Assembly: GCF_003576375.1 (NCBI RefSeq)
Contig: NZ_QWGE01000001.1
Span: 434,001 to 498,000, forward strand
Direction: 5' to 3'
Source: Pontibacter oryzae
Lineage (GTDB): Bacteria; Bacteroidota; Bacteroidia; Cytophagales; Hymenobacteraceae
Length of the DNA stretch: 64,000 nucleotides
Shown: piece by piece, positions 9,618-19,272 of the stretch
Numbering within the stretch: the stretch's first letter is position 1
Layout of the letters: every line of letters begins with the position of its first letter
Position numbers and translations under genes: made by a program
The notes under the pieces: generated by a model
Told to the model about the DNA's origin: nothing
Seen by the model: the letters and a program-made list of their open reading frames with translations, nothing else
Database searches by the model: none

Positions 9618-10109
9618 ATGAAACTGTTTTACTTTATCCTGGCATTTATACTTTTGTGTGCCTCAGAGAGCAAGGCACAGCAAACTTATACTCCCATCAC
9701 AACCCAAAAGGCGTTTATCGGGTATCGCTTTCATACCAATGGCCAAAAGAACCTTAGCCCACAGGAAGTTATCGCGTTGCTACGCACAAACCCAGACGCA
9801 CATGCGCTTGCCCAAAAAGCCCGCGCTAACAAAGTTTTTATCGACATTTTAGGTGGTGCCGGTGGGTTGATGGTCGGATACCCGCTTGGAGCCGCCATGG
9901 CCAACGGAGAACCCGATTGGACCCTGGCAAGCGTTGGCGCTGGATTAATACTAGCTTCGGTTCCGTTCACAATTAAGTATAACAAGAAGATAAAAGAAGC
10001 TGTTGATACCTATAACGCAGGGAGCCCTGCAGCACAAACCCAAAACAGCTCCACATCTTTGTACATTGGCTCCACCCACCATGGCGTTGGGTTTACGCTC
10101 GCTTTTTGA
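9618..10109 (+). CDS. Secreted hypothetical protein
   Basis: I do not recognise a named family. The ATG at 9618 (MKLFYFILAFILLCASESKAQQ) gives a textbook signal peptide with cleavage after SKA. A second ATG at 9603 would only add five residues. The mature part (~140 residues) has a Gly-rich hydrophobic stretch (GGAGGLMVGYPLGAAMANG), then a second hydrophobic segment at about residues 105-125. This suggests a small envelope protein with two membrane or glycine-zipper segments. It stands alone between a terminator and the next secreted gene. Confidence 0.6.
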   Translation: MKLFYFILAFILLCASESKAQQTYTPITTQKAFIGYRFHTNGQKNLSPQEVIALLRTNPDAHALAQKARANKVFIDILGGAGGLMVGYPLGAAMANGEPDWTLASVGAGLILASVPFTIKYNKKIKEAVDTYNAGSPAAQTQNSSTSLYIGSTHHGVGFTLAF

Positions 10110-10241
10110 TACCCTAAGCAGCACTTGCGGAAGCAGCCATTTTTATACCTTAAATTGCTGTTTCAGGCAATTATTCCAGAATAATACGTTATGGTTTTAC
10201 CTCCCGTTCAAACATTGATCCCTTAACCCCGTGCAACAACT

Positions 10242-11231
10242 ATGAGCGATTTTATACATCGGCCTAATTCGCTAAAGAAAGTAAGGCATTATAAGTTCAG
10301 GGGTTTTGCTAGCCGTTCATACGTATTGTTTGCTTTATTGCTGGTTGCTTTGTTATCCACGTACAAGAAAGCGAACGCTGCAGTGCCTGTGTATACCCTG
10401 TTGCAGGATGTTGGCCAGTTTGAGATGGCCGGTGTAGTACTCGACAAAGCAACTGGCGCTCCTATTGCCTATGCCAACCTTCTGGTAATCGGGACTAACA
10501 AGTATGCACAAGCTAACAGCAAGGGAGAGTTTACGCTTTCTTTATCAGCTTCCTATTCAAATGCTACTCTCAAAATATCTTCTTTAGGCTATAAAGCCGC
10601 CGAGTTAAGTATAAATGCCTTAAACAAAGAGGCGGGCAAACCTGATAATCTGAAGCTGTACTTGGCACCTGCGCCTGCCAAACTTAGCGAAGTGGAGGTA
10701 AAGGCTAAAGCGGCCAACTGGAAAACAAGCAAAGTAGGGTTTCACATTGACGAGGGCTCTCCTTTTCATCATGCCTTTGAGCCGCTCGAAAAATCGCTGA
10801 TCACGAAGAAGGGCCAGGAGATTGGAAATAAAATCCATTTCAGGAAATACCCGGCATACTTGCAGCAAGTCAGTTTTGGGTTATCTGGTTCTGGTAACCT
10901 GCCTATTGCCGCGCGCATCAAAGTATACTCCCTCAAGAAAAACCAGCCCCACGAAAACCTGCTGAAAGAGAACGTAGTCGTGCAGATTCCACCACACTAC
11001 ACCGGTTGGGTGCAGGTAAACGTAAGTGAGTACAACCTACTGCTGGAAGAAGATTTTGTAGTGGTTTTAGAATGGATAAACGATGCGAACAAGCTTTCGG
11101 ACAACTCGCTGATGACCTATGCTAACTCTCCGAAAGGGCAAATAACTTATTACCGCACAAGCACCGACCAGCCGTGGAGCTGGCTCCCGTACTATAGCAT
11201 CGGGCTTTATGTTACGCTCCTTCACGGATAA
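10242..11231 (+). CDS. Carboxypeptidase-like regulatory-domain surface protein
   Basis: This 329-residue protein has an N-terminal hydrophobic segment (residues ~27-48, ending KKANAA), so it is probably exported. A CarboxypepD_reg-like beta-sandwich follows at residues ~62-135, with the marks GVVLDKATGAPIAYANLLV and GEFTLSL. These are the same modules found at the N-terminus of SusC/TonB receptors, but no plug or barrel follows. The C-terminal ~190 residues are of unknown function, with a beta-rich look. Such stand-alone proteins are common in Bacteroidota envelopes. Confidence 0.7.
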   Translation: MSDFIHRPNSLKKVRHYKFRGFASRSYVLFALLLVALLSTYKKANAAVPVYTLLQDVGQFEMAGVVLDKATGAPIAYANLLVIGTNKYAQANSKGEFTLSLSASYSNATLKISSLGYKAAELSINALNKEAGKPDNLKLYLAPAPAKLSEVEVKAKAANWKTSKVGFHIDEGSPFHHAFEPLEKSLITKKGQEIGNKIHFRKYPAYLQQVSFGLSGSGNLPIAARIKVYSLKKNQPHENLLKENVVVQIPPHYTGWVQVNVSEYNLLLEEDFVVVLEWINDANKLSDNSLMTYANSPKGQITYYRTSTDQPWSWLPYYSIGLYVTLLHG

Positions 11232-11389
11232 GCCTGTACCGCTATGGTAGCAAAAAAGTATCAACTATTGTAGAAGATAATCTTAAATAAAACTTAATAG
11301 CTTATACTTCTGTTTGTTATACTGGCCCAAAAGCTTAACTTAGTAGCTGTAGTACAGTAGTTAACCATCCTTTAACGCAAGCTGAAACT

Positions 11390-11947
11390 ATGGCGCAACA
11401 AACAGCCCTACTCGCTCTTGACACAAAAGCACGCAATTTTGCCCTTCTAGACACGAACTCCGATAGGCTTGTTTCGCTGCACGATGTGGCTTCTGCCAAG
11501 GCTACGGTTATCATGTTCATCTGCAACCATTGCCCTTATGTGAAGCATATTTTGCGAGAGTTGGTACAACTTGCGAATATGTACAAAGCCCGGGGTGCAA
11601 GTTTTGTGGCCATCAATGCCAATGATGCCGAGCAATATCCGCAGGATGGTCCGCAGCAGATGAAAGCGCTGGCGCAGCAGATGCATTTTCCTTTCCCTTA
11701 CCTCTACGACCAAACCCAGCAGGTAGCACGCAATTACCAGGCTGAATGCACACCGGAGTTTTATGTGTATGATGGCAACATGCGCCTGGCATACCATGGC
11801 CAGTTCGATGACTCACGGCCCAATAACGGCAAACCGGTTACGGGGCATAGTTTAAGTCAGGCTTTAGATGCCCTAATTGCTGGCCAGTCTGTATCGCAGG
11901 AGCAGTTGCCAAGTGTGGGCTGCGGTATTAAGTGGCGTTCGGCATAA
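11390..11947 (+). CDS. Thioredoxin-like (AhpC/TSA-type) redox protein
   Basis: A 185-residue protein with a thioredoxin fold. It contains MFICNHCPYVKHI, giving the redox motif CNHC, followed by the cis-Pro region ECTPEFYVYD. The family is that of single-domain 'redoxin' proteins with DSRPNNGKPVTG near the end. No signal peptide is present, so it probably acts in the cytoplasm as a peroxiredoxin-like or thiol-disulfide enzyme. Its 3' end overlaps the convergent L,D-transpeptidase gene by 20 bases. Confidence 0.85.
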   Translation: MAQQTALLALDTKARNFALLDTNSDRLVSLHDVASAKATVIMFICNHCPYVKHILRELVQLANMYKARGASFVAINANDAEQYPQDGPQQMKALAQQMHFPFPYLYDQTQQVARNYQAECTPEFYVYDGNMRLAYHGQFDDSRPNNGKPVTGHSLSQALDALIAGQSVSQEQLPSVGCGIKWRSA

Positions 11948-12779
11948 CATCAATCGAAGGCGGCGGCACGTCTTTTTTGTTCTCGTTTAGTAGCTCTGCC
12001 ATGGCTGTCACGTGGTCAAGGTATTGGGAAGTATACTTGTCTGATGACGCATGAATGTACATGGCCGTGCCGCCCTGCACCTGCTTAATAATATCCTCGT
12101 GTTCCTCCATCGGAATGGCAGGGCAACCTAAACTACGACCCAAGCGGCCAGCCTGCGCAATAAACTCCTCCGTGGCATATTCGGCCCCATGCATTACAAT
12201 GCAGCGGTCTTTGGCGTTGGTGTTAAAGCCTTTGTCCAATCCTTCCAGTTTCAGTGATAGGCCATGTTTGCCGAAGTATGTGTTTTCGGTTACGTAAAAA
12301 CCAATACTACTCATGTATGACTCGCTCTTGTTAGAGAAGTTCTCGGCAAACTCCTGCCCTGAATTTCTGCCATGCGATACGTAGGTATTGTAAAGCACTT
12401 CCTTTTTCTCCACATCAATCACCCATAAGCGCTTCTCGTTTGATGACTTGGTGAAGTCAATGATCGTGATGTATGGTTTGTCGGCCACCTCGCCCCTGTG
12501 CTTCATGTTGTAATAACCGGTCAGGGCTTTATCGAACACCTCGAAGCGGAGGCCGGTTTCCTGTAATTGCATGTTGCTGTACAGGTTATAGGCCAGCTGG
12601 TTAAAGCGCATGACCTTATAATTGGCTATCTTTTTCTTAAACTCGCTTTTGTTGGTTATAGGCATGCTTGACCCGCTGTTTACAGGCGTGGCCATTGGTG
12701 TAAGCACCAGCGGTGCAAATAAGGGCAGTAGGTTGCGCTTCAACTTTCGGCGCATATATCTCCATCTTGGTTTTCTCAT
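11928..12779 (-). CDS. Murein L,D-transpeptidase catalytic-domain protein (YkuD_2 type)
   Basis: The frame can begin at a TTG at 12788, but the ATG at 12779 (MRKPRWRYMRRKLKR) is preferred. A basic N-terminus and a hydrophobic stretch (LLPLFAPLVLTPMATP) suggest export. The catalytic region carries CIVMHGAEYATEEF and GRSLGCPAIP, the His and Cys of the L,D-transpeptidase active site. The protein would cross-link peptidoglycan or attach proteins to it in the periplasm. It diverges from the M23 peptidase gene, so two cell-wall enzymes share one intergenic region. Confidence 0.85.
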   Translation of the reverse strand: MRKPRWRYMRRKLKRNLLPLFAPLVLTPMATPVNSGSSMPITNKSEFKKKIANYKVMRFNQLAYNLYSNMQLQETGLRFEVFDKALTGYYNMKHRGEVADKPYITIIDFTKSSNEKRLWVIDVEKKEVLYNTYVSHGRNSGQEFAENFSNKSESYMSSIGFYVTENTYFGKHGLSLKLEGLDKGFNTNAKDRCIVMHGAEYATEEFIAQAGRLGRSLGCPAIPMEEHEDIIKQVQGGTAMYIHASSDKYTSQYLDHVTAMAELLNENKKDVPPPSIDVMPNAT

Positions 12780-12946
12780 CACATCCAAAAAGTTGGTACG
12801 TTTAAGGTTTTACGAATAGGCGCCAGCCCGGTTAATTTCTATTCCTATACTTTTTTGATGTTGAACCAACAAGTCATACTTCAAGGCATCATTTTTGCCT
12901 AAATCGCTGTACTACACTACCAAATAACCTAACACATTTTTTAGGC

Positions 12947-14305
12947 ATGAGAAACAGACAAACAGCAATACTCCCTTATATTTTTTATACTTTGTCCGTC
13001 CTTGTTTTTGCGGGTTGCAGCCAGCAGCAAACCCTGCGTGGTGTGTTTGGCCAGCAAACCCCTTACGAGAAGTATGCGGCCAAGCTAAAAGATGCAAAAC
13101 TGGATGAAACGGCCCTCGGAAAAATGTGGCTCGAAGCCGGACAGCACGCCTTGCAGGACTCCATTTCTATTACACTTCCCTTTAAAGAAACCGGCTATTT
13201 TGCGGCAGAAACCCCGCGCGCTCTTGGTTACCGCATCGATGCCAAACGTGGGCAGCGGCTTGTGGTTAACCTGGCGCTAAAGGCTGCTGAGCAGCCAGCC
13301 GTGTTTATGGATGTGTTTGAAGCCGGGCCAAACACGCCAAACCACGTAGCCACTACCGACTCCAGCGCGCAGCGGTTAATCTACGAGTTTACCGAAGATC
13401 AGGAGCATATCCTGCGGGTGCAACCAGAGTTGCTGCGCAGCGCACAGTATACCTTAACCGTTACGGCAGAACCTACGCTGGCTTTTCCGGTGGCCGGCAA
13501 AAGCAGCCGCAACATAGCCAGCATTTGGGGTGACCCGCGTGATGCGGGAGCACGCCGCCATGAGGGCATCGATATTTTTGCTAAGCGCGGTACACCTGCA
13601 CTCGCTTCGGCCGCAGGCACCGTTCGGCGCGTAGACACCACACCACGGGGCGGCAAAGTAGTTTGGCTCACCGATGCAGACCGCAGGCAAAGTCTATACT
13701 ATGCCCACCTCGATAGCCAGCTGGTTCAGGAGGGGCAACGCGTGCAGCCCGGCGATACGCTTGGCCTGATCGGTAACACCGGTAATGCGCGCACCACCAG
13801 CCCACACCTGCACTTTGGCATTTACCGGTATGGTCAAGGCGCTACTAACCCTTACCCTTATGTGCACCAGGCAGCTAACAAGGCGCCTGCCGTTACTATT
13901 GATGCTGAACTTATTGGTAACTGGGTACGCATCTCGCCTAAAGCAGCGAACATTCGCTTGATGCCAAGCACCAACTCGGCGGTGTACCAATCGCTGCCGC
14001 GGCACACGCCCCTGAAGGTTACTGGGGGCACATCGTCTTGGTACCGTGTTGCGCTTCCTGATGGCCAGGAGGCGTATGTGGCAAGCAGCGTGGTAGAGCC
14101 TGCTAGCAAAGCCATAAAGTATGAAAAGTTAAGTTTAGACATGGATTTGCTGGATGATGCCACCCCGAAAGCAGCAGCCAAACAAAGCTTGCCCGCAGGT
14201 AGCAGTGTTGCCATACTTGGTAAGTATAGTGCTTTTGAGTTAGTACGCAGTGCCAACGGAGAGCTAGGCTGGATTAACCAGAGGCTATCGCTCAGCCTGA
14301 AATAA
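12947..14305 (+). CDS. M23-family peptidoglycan endopeptidase lipoprotein with SH3-like domain
   Basis: A lipoprotein signal (lipobox VFAGC, Cys at ~24) places this protein at an envelope membrane. A beta-rich region precedes the M23/LytM domain at ~180-300. That domain has the zinc ligands of HEGIDIF and HLHFGIY and the sequence YYAHLDSQLVQEGQRVQPGD. An SH3-like domain follows at ~325-385 (NIRLMPSTNSAVYQSLP), with a second SH3-like segment at the C-terminus. M23 enzymes cleave peptidoglycan cross-bridges; the SH3 parts probably bind the wall. The catalytic residues look intact. Confidence 0.9.
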   Translation: MRNRQTAILPYIFYTLSVLVFAGCSQQQTLRGVFGQQTPYEKYAAKLKDAKLDETALGKMWLEAGQHALQDSISITLPFKETGYFAAETPRALGYRIDAKRGQRLVVNLALKAAEQPAVFMDVFEAGPNTPNHVATTDSSAQRLIYEFTEDQEHILRVQPELLRSAQYTLTVTAEPTLAFPVAGKSSRNIASIWGDPRDAGARRHEGIDIFAKRGTPALASAAGTVRRVDTTPRGGKVVWLTDADRRQSLYYAHLDSQLVQEGQRVQPGDTLGLIGNTGNARTTSPHLHFGIYRYGQGATNPYPYVHQAANKAPAVTIDAELIGNWVRISPKAANIRLMPSTNSAVYQSLPRHTPLKVTGGTSSWYRVALPDGQEAYVASSVVEPASKAIKYEKLSLDMDLLDDATPKAAAKQSLPAGSSVAILGKYSAFELVRSANGELGWINQRLSLSLK

Positions 14306-14448
14306 ACCAAGCAGCATCAGTATATATACTTTCTTGGCTATCAGCATCTTGTTCATATTTTCAGGGCAAAGCCATGCCTAAAAAGCGGGTATAGTATCAA
14401 ATTCTGATTATATTTACACTTAAGTCGTAAATAAAAGCCTCTTATAAT

Positions 14449-15348
14449 TTGAAGTTAGCTGCTATAGATATCGGGTCGAATGCGGTGAGATGCCAAATCT
14501 CCAGTGTACTGAACCAAAACGGAAACGTGTTCTTTAAAAAAGTGGAGTATGTGCGCTATGCTATCCGTTTCGGCGAAGATGTTTTTAATACCGGTTATAT
14601 CAGCGATGTTAAAGTCGAGAAATTCATAAAGCTGCTGCAGGCTTTCCAATTGCTTCTGGATGTGCACGACGTGGACCATTACATGATTTGCGCGACATCG
14701 GCGATGCGCTCCTCTATAAACGCCCCCGAAATTCTGGAGCGTGTAAGGCAGGAAGTTGGCATGGAAATTCAGGTGATCGATGGCGAAACGGAAGCTGACC
14801 TGATCAACAAAGTAATCTTTAATTTCCTGGATGAGCGTAATTACCTGCACATTGACGTAGGCGGCGGCAGCACGGAATTTAATATTTATGTGAACCGTGA
14901 GAAAATCGCCTCGCAGTCGTTTGAGCAGGGCTCTATTAGGCACATGCATGGCCGCGATTCCGAAGTGCTCTGGAACACCATGCGTAGCTGGATAGAAACA
15001 AACTCGCGCAAGCACCACCTTTCGCGTGCCGTGGGCACCGGCGGAAACATCAACAAAATATACGAGATTGCCGGGAAATCTGCCGGTAAGCCAATTTTCA
15101 GGAAGCAGATAGAGGAAGTAGCTTCCCAGATTGCAAATACAAGTATGGAGGACCGCATCACTAAGCTTATGCTAAACCCCGACCGTGCCGACGTAATTGT
15201 GCCAGCCTCTGAGATTTACCTCTCCGCCATGAAATGGGCCAAGCTGGAAAGTATGATTGTGCCAAACGTAGGGCTAAAAGACGGCATGCTTTACTCGCTG
15301 TACGAGCGTTACCACCCGGAGCGGTTTGTCATCACAAAGATCAGTTAA
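14449..15348 (+). CDS. ppx: Ppx/GppA-family exopolyphosphatase
   Basis: The 299-residue protein begins MKLAAIDIGSNAVRCQI from a TTG start; no ATG fits upstream. LHIDVGGGSTEF and the phosphate-binding loop near the N-terminus mark the ASKHA-fold Ppx/GppA family, which hydrolyses polyphosphate or pppGpp. It is the short two-domain form without the C-terminal HD domain of E. coli Ppx. The gene is convergent with ppk1, placing breakdown and synthesis of polyphosphate side by side with a shared terminator. Confidence 0.88.
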   Translation: MKLAAIDIGSNAVRCQISSVLNQNGNVFFKKVEYVRYAIRFGEDVFNTGYISDVKVEKFIKLLQAFQLLLDVHDVDHYMICATSAMRSSINAPEILERVRQEVGMEIQVIDGETEADLINKVIFNFLDERNYLHIDVGGGSTEFNIYVNREKIASQSFEQGSIRHMHGRDSEVLWNTMRSWIETNSRKHHLSRAVGTGGNINKIYEIAGKSAGKPIFRKQIEEVASQIANTSMEDRITKLMLNPDRADVIVPASEIYLSAMKWAKLESMIVPNVGLKDGMLYSLYERYHPERFVITKIS

Positions 15349-15364
15349 CTATTATTTTTCATAA

Positions 15365-15409
15365 AAAAGGGCTGCAACCTTACTCATAAAGAGTGGCTGC
15401 AGTCCTTTT
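15365..15409. terminator. Bidirectional terminator between ppx and ppk1
   Basis: AAAAGGGCTGCA at 15365-15376 pairs with TGCAGTCCTTTT at 15398-15409, with one G-U wobble. A/T tracts on both outer sides serve transcription from either direction, as expected between convergent genes. Confidence 0.8.
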
Positions 15410-15426
15410 CTGTTTTATCAAAAGCG

Positions 15427-17562
15427 TTACACCAGACTCACTTCCTCCTCGCAGAAAGCCTTGCCATAAAATACTTTGTGAATATCTACAGCTTCCTCGT
15501 TCACGCCAGTGCGTTTCTTTATGTACGTACCGTCCTCGCGCATAATGTATGAGTTCTGGTTATCCTGGATGTTATAGTACAAGATATGGATAGCCTCACG
15601 CTTCAGCTCCTCATTCGCGATCAGGAACAGGGCCTCGATGCGGCGGTCGAAGCTGCGCACCATAACATCTGCGCTGCCTCCGTATACTTTCGGGTCGCCG
15701 TTGTTATGGAAATAGTATAGGCGCGCGTGCTCCAGGTACTCCCCTACAATACTTTTCACGGATATATTCTCGCTTAGTTCCTCACGGCCTGGGCGCAGGC
15801 AGCAAATACCACGCACGATCAGTTTAATAGGCACGCCAGCCTTAGAGGCTTTGTAAAGCTCATCAATCACCTCACGGTCCTCCAGGGAGTTTATCTTGAT
15901 CACAATGCCGCTTTGCATCCCTTTCTTGGCGTTGCGGGCTTCGTGGCGTATCAGCTCGATAAGCTGGTGGCGCATACTTTTCGGAGCCGTAAGCAGGTAT
16001 TTATACTCGTTTGGCCGCGAGTGGCCGGTAATTACGTTAAAAAACTCCGACACATCATGGGCGTAGATCTCGTTGGTCGTTAGCAAGCTAACATCGGTAT
16101 ACAGGCGCGCCGTGGACTCGTTGTAGTTCCCGCTGCCAATATGCACGTAGCGCGTTACCTTCTCCCCTTCCTTCCGGATGATCATCAGGAGTTTGGTGTG
16201 TGTTTTATACTTGCTGATGCCGTAGATCACAAAGCAGCCGGCTTTCTCCAGGCGCTCCCCTTCCTTGATGTTGCGTTCCTCATCAAAGCGGGCTTTCACC
16301 TCGAACAGCACCGACACGTGCTTGCCATTTTCGGCGGCTTTCAATAGCGCAGCCGTTACGCGGCTCTGATCGGCCAGGCGGTAAATGGTTTGCTTTATAC
16401 CAAGCACCGAGGGGTCTTCGGCGGCGCGCTCCAGCAGGTTTACCACGGGCTCCATGCTGTTGTATGGGTGGTGCAGCAGCACATCATGCTCCTTCAGGTA
16501 CTCAAACATATCCACGCCATCGCTCGGCAGGCTAAGCGGCTGCACCGATGCTGGCTGCTTAAAGCCCTTGTCGCGGAAGTGGCGGTGGTTCACGATCTGC
16601 CACAGGCCGCGCAGGTCCAGCAGGCTGTTGATGGTAAAGACGTTGGCATTGTCTATGGTCCAGCGTTCTTTCAGGATGCGCATCATAAACTGCGATGGAT
16701 TGCGCTCAACCTCCAGCCTTACCACACGGCCTTTTTTCCGGGTCTTCAGCTTTGCCTTGATCTCCTGTACAAAGTCTGCCTCCAGATCATCAGACTCCTC
16801 CAAAGTAAAATCGCCATTACGCGTGATGCGGAACAGGTTCACCGAAACGATCTCCACGTTGCGGAAAAGCTTTTTTATCTTCCAGCGAATGATGTCTTCG
16901 ATGGGCACAAACACGATCTTGTCCTTGCGGTTGATCTCGTAAAAGCGGGCCAGGTTTTGCGGAATCTGCACAAACGTAACGCGGTCCTGCGGCTTGCCCT
17001 CGTCGGAGGTGCGGGTCACCACGCCAAAGGTCAGCAGTTGGTTCATTAACAACGGAAAACCGTGGTAGTTATCGAACACCATGGGCGTGAGCAACGGGAA
17101 GATGGTGTTCTTAAAGTATGAATCGGCCTTCTTCTGCTCTATCTCGGTCAGCTCGCTGATCTTGAGTATATCGCAGCCGCTTTTCGCAAACAACGGTTTC
17201 AGCTCGTTATTGAACGTAAGGTACTGGTCGTTCACGAATCGATGCGCGTAATCGAGCAGCTTTTTACGAAACGGTAACTCGCGCAAGCCAGAGTAATCGG
17301 TGCGCTCCTTACCGTAATCGAGGTAGTTGTACAAGCTACCTACCCGGATCATGAAAAATTCATCCAGGTTAGACGAAGTGATGGCCAGAAACTTCAGCCT
17401 GTCGAAAAAGCTTTTGTTGGTGTCGCGCGCCTGGTCCAGTACGCGGTAATTAAAGCGCAACCAGCTTAGGTCGCGGCTAATGTATTTACTCTTTTTTATC
17501 TGGTCAGAAACCTTACTGATAAGCATGTTCTCTAATTTTTGGCGGCCCCTTTGATTGCCCAT
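15427..17562 (-). CDS. ppk1: Polyphosphate kinase 1
   Basis: PPK1 polymerises the ATP gamma-phosphate into polyphosphate. The 711-residue protein has the N-terminal domain (YISRDLSWLRFNYRVLDQA), the nucleotide-facing region, and the two phospholipase-D-like C-terminal domains. Those carry KYKTHTKLLMI and YVHIGSGNYNESTARLYTD, the latter near the autophosphorylated His region. SSNLDEFFMIRVGSL is diagnostic. Length is normal. The ATG at 17562 is used; an internal Met at about residue 13 is an alternative. It converges on ppx. Confidence 0.95.
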   Translation of the reverse strand: MGNQRGRQKLENMLISKVSDQIKKSKYISRDLSWLRFNYRVLDQARDTNKSFFDRLKFLAITSSNLDEFFMIRVGSLYNYLDYGKERTDYSGLRELPFRKKLLDYAHRFVNDQYLTFNNELKPLFAKSGCDILKISELTEIEQKKADSYFKNTIFPLLTPMVFDNYHGFPLLMNQLLTFGVVTRTSDEGKPQDRVTFVQIPQNLARFYEINRKDKIVFVPIEDIIRWKIKKLFRNVEIVSVNLFRITRNGDFTLEESDDLEADFVQEIKAKLKTRKKGRVVRLEVERNPSQFMMRILKERWTIDNANVFTINSLLDLRGLWQIVNHRHFRDKGFKQPASVQPLSLPSDGVDMFEYLKEHDVLLHHPYNSMEPVVNLLERAAEDPSVLGIKQTIYRLADQSRVTAALLKAAENGKHVSVLFEVKARFDEERNIKEGERLEKAGCFVIYGISKYKTHTKLLMIIRKEGEKVTRYVHIGSGNYNESTARLYTDVSLLTTNEIYAHDVSEFFNVITGHSRPNEYKYLLTAPKSMRHQLIELIRHEARNAKKGMQSGIVIKINSLEDREVIDELYKASKAGVPIKLIVRGICCLRPGREELSENISVKSIVGEYLEHARLYYFHNNGDPKVYGGSADVMVRSFDRRIEALFLIANEELKREAIHILYYNIQDNQNSYIMREDGTYIKKRTGVNEEAVDIHKVFYGKAFCEEEVSLV

Positions 17563-17682
17563 TGGCTTAAGAAACCCGCACTACTTCATAATCTCAAAAT
17601 ATAAGGAGAAAGAATAGCTATTCCTTCATATTGCAAAGATAAATTTCGTGCCTCGGATCAGGCAAAATATGTATCTTCGTTT

Positions 17683-17701
17683 TTAAGCGCTGCGCTTAAA
17701 T
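17683..17701. promoter_or_regulatory. Perfect palindrome upstream of the 17720 gene
   Basis: TTTAAGCGC and GCGCTTAAA are perfect inverted arms around a single T, 19 bases upstream of the next start codon. A TATCTTCG element just upstream (17673-17680) resembles a Bacteroidota -7 box, so the palindrome would cover the transcription start. It is probably a repressor site. Confidence 0.35.
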
Positions 17702-17719
17702 CAACTTAAAAAGCTTGTA

Positions 17720-18184
17720 ATGAGCCTAATTACCGCTAAAACTTACCGTTTTACCCGTGCACTTGTGCTGGCAAGTATGGCTGGCTCCTGCCTGACGGTG
17801 TTGAGCCTGGCGTTAGGTTTTGGCGAGCTGTACCCTTTTGCAACCTGGAAACTCTACACCCAACCACTCGGCAGTAAGCGCGAAGTAAAGGAGTACCGCA
17901 TCTATACCCAACAAGCAAACTCTAGCACCTGGCAAAGGCAACCCGTACATCCGGCCGCTACCTTTACGCAAGATGAATACGTGTATACTTTAAACGCCCT
18001 CACCCAGGCCGCCACTGCCGCTACCGGCGATACCCTGGCGGCACAAACCCGCTTGCTTTTGTTTACCCGCACAGTAGCGCCTGGTGCAGCTAAGTATAAA
18101 ATTGTGGAAGAGCGCTACAACCCGCAGGAGCTTCTCCAAAACGCCAACGCCTATGACACCCTTACAATTGTCCGTTTCCGCTAA
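17720..18184 (+). CDS. Hypothetical membrane-anchored protein
   Basis: I do not recognise the family. The 154 residues begin with a basic segment, then one hydrophobic helix (~13-35), then an extracytoplasmic-looking region with many Thr, Ala and Gln. It is followed, after 10 bases or with an overlap depending on start choice, by a polytopic membrane protein, so the two are probably one operon. The start is ATG at 17720. Confidence 0.55.
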   Translation: MSLITAKTYRFTRALVLASMAGSCLTVLSLALGFGELYPFATWKLYTQPLGSKREVKEYRIYTQQANSSTWQRQPVHPAATFTQDEYVYTLNALTQAATAATGDTLAAQTRLLLFTRTVAPGAAKYKIVEERYNPQELLQNANAYDTLTIVRFR

Positions 18185-18194
18185 GGCCCACGCC

Positions 18195-19208
18195 ATGTTT
18201 CAGGAGGTGGAGCCTGATGCACGGCGTAACGGGTTTAACTTCTTTTTCGGGGTGATGGCTCTACGTGTGTTTACCTTACTTTGGCTGTTCTGGACGGTAA
18301 AAAAATACTTCCTGCTGCTGCAAAGGCCCCTGGAGTTATTCTGGCAACACAACTTTTATCTTAACTGGCTAATGCCTGAGTTGCCTGGCAAAATGCTCTT
18401 CCTGAGTATAACTGCCTTGGCCGCTATACTTAACTTGCTGCAACTTATCCGGCTAAGAAACAGCGCATGGCTACAGTTACCTTTGGCGCTTTGCCTGCTC
18501 TGGCTTAACCTGCCGCAATGGAGCTATGGTTTTCTGAGCCATGTGAATCATCTTTTCTTGCTGGCGCACCTGTTCCTGATTTTCATCCCGTTGCACAAGC
18601 ATAGCTGGCGACAGCCGGATCAGTACACGAGCAAGGCGATTAACTGGTTTTATGCCGGGCTTTTGTTTACCTATACACTGGCCGGCCTCTGGAAAATCCC
18701 GTCGATACTTTACAAATTGCTGACAAGCTCACCGGATGTGCATTGGCTGCACCCGGATGGAGCGCTCTACAATGCGTTTGTCAGTTTCCGCAGCTATGAT
18801 TTGCCACTTCATTTTACTAAGCTTTTTACAGCAGTGCCTTTGGTGTGGCAGGCAAGTTTTATACTTACGGTGTACGTGCAAAGCATCAGTGTTTTTGCGG
18901 CATTCCGGCAGCAGCTCCGCCCTTGGGTTGCGTTGTTCTTGATACTGTTCCACGTGGTAAATATGCTGGCGTTCCAGACGCATTTTGTAGTGGCAATTTG
19001 TGTGCTGCTCTGCCTTTTTCTGCCTTATGATTTACTGCTTCCAGCGCTGTTCAGGCCCAAATCTTTGTCCGGCTCCCCGCACATAGCTGCAACCAGCTTG
19101 GAGCGCCAAAGAAACCGTTTGTCGCAAAGGCATTATTACCTTTCCGGCATACTTTACCTCCCTGGTTTAAGAACATTGGCCCAAACCCTTCGCCCATTCC
19201 AGAAGTAA
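18195..19208 (+). CDS. Polytopic membrane protein, HTTM-like
   Basis: From the ATG at 18195 (MFQEVEPDARRNGFNFFFG) the product has about 337 residues and eight or so hydrophobic segments. Regions such as NHLFLLAHLFLIFIP, WFYAGLLFTYTLAGLWK and LILFHVVNMLAFQTHF recall HTTM (vitamin K-dependent gamma-carboxylase-like) membrane proteins, though the match is only suggestive. An upstream ATG at 18153 in the same frame would overlap the previous gene by 32 bases. The function is unknown; the partner at 17720 probably works with it. Confidence 0.6.
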   Translation: MFQEVEPDARRNGFNFFFGVMALRVFTLLWLFWTVKKYFLLLQRPLELFWQHNFYLNWLMPELPGKMLFLSITALAAILNLLQLIRLRNSAWLQLPLALCLLWLNLPQWSYGFLSHVNHLFLLAHLFLIFIPLHKHSWRQPDQYTSKAINWFYAGLLFTYTLAGLWKIPSILYKLLTSSPDVHWLHPDGALYNAFVSFRSYDLPLHFTKLFTAVPLVWQASFILTVYVQSISVFAAFRQQLRPWVALFLILFHVVNMLAFQTHFVVAICVLLCLFLPYDLLLPALFRPKSLSGSPHIAATSLERQRNRLSQRHYYLSGILYLPGLRTLAQTLRPFQK

Positions 19209-19272
19209 GCAAGACCTACGCGCAGCATTCACGTATCCTAAAAGCAATTGCTAACTGTAACTTGCTTATACC

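Noticed and set aside
16385-17049. Two overlapping plus-strand frames inside ppk1
   Set aside because: They are shadows of the strongly supported polyphosphate kinase gene.
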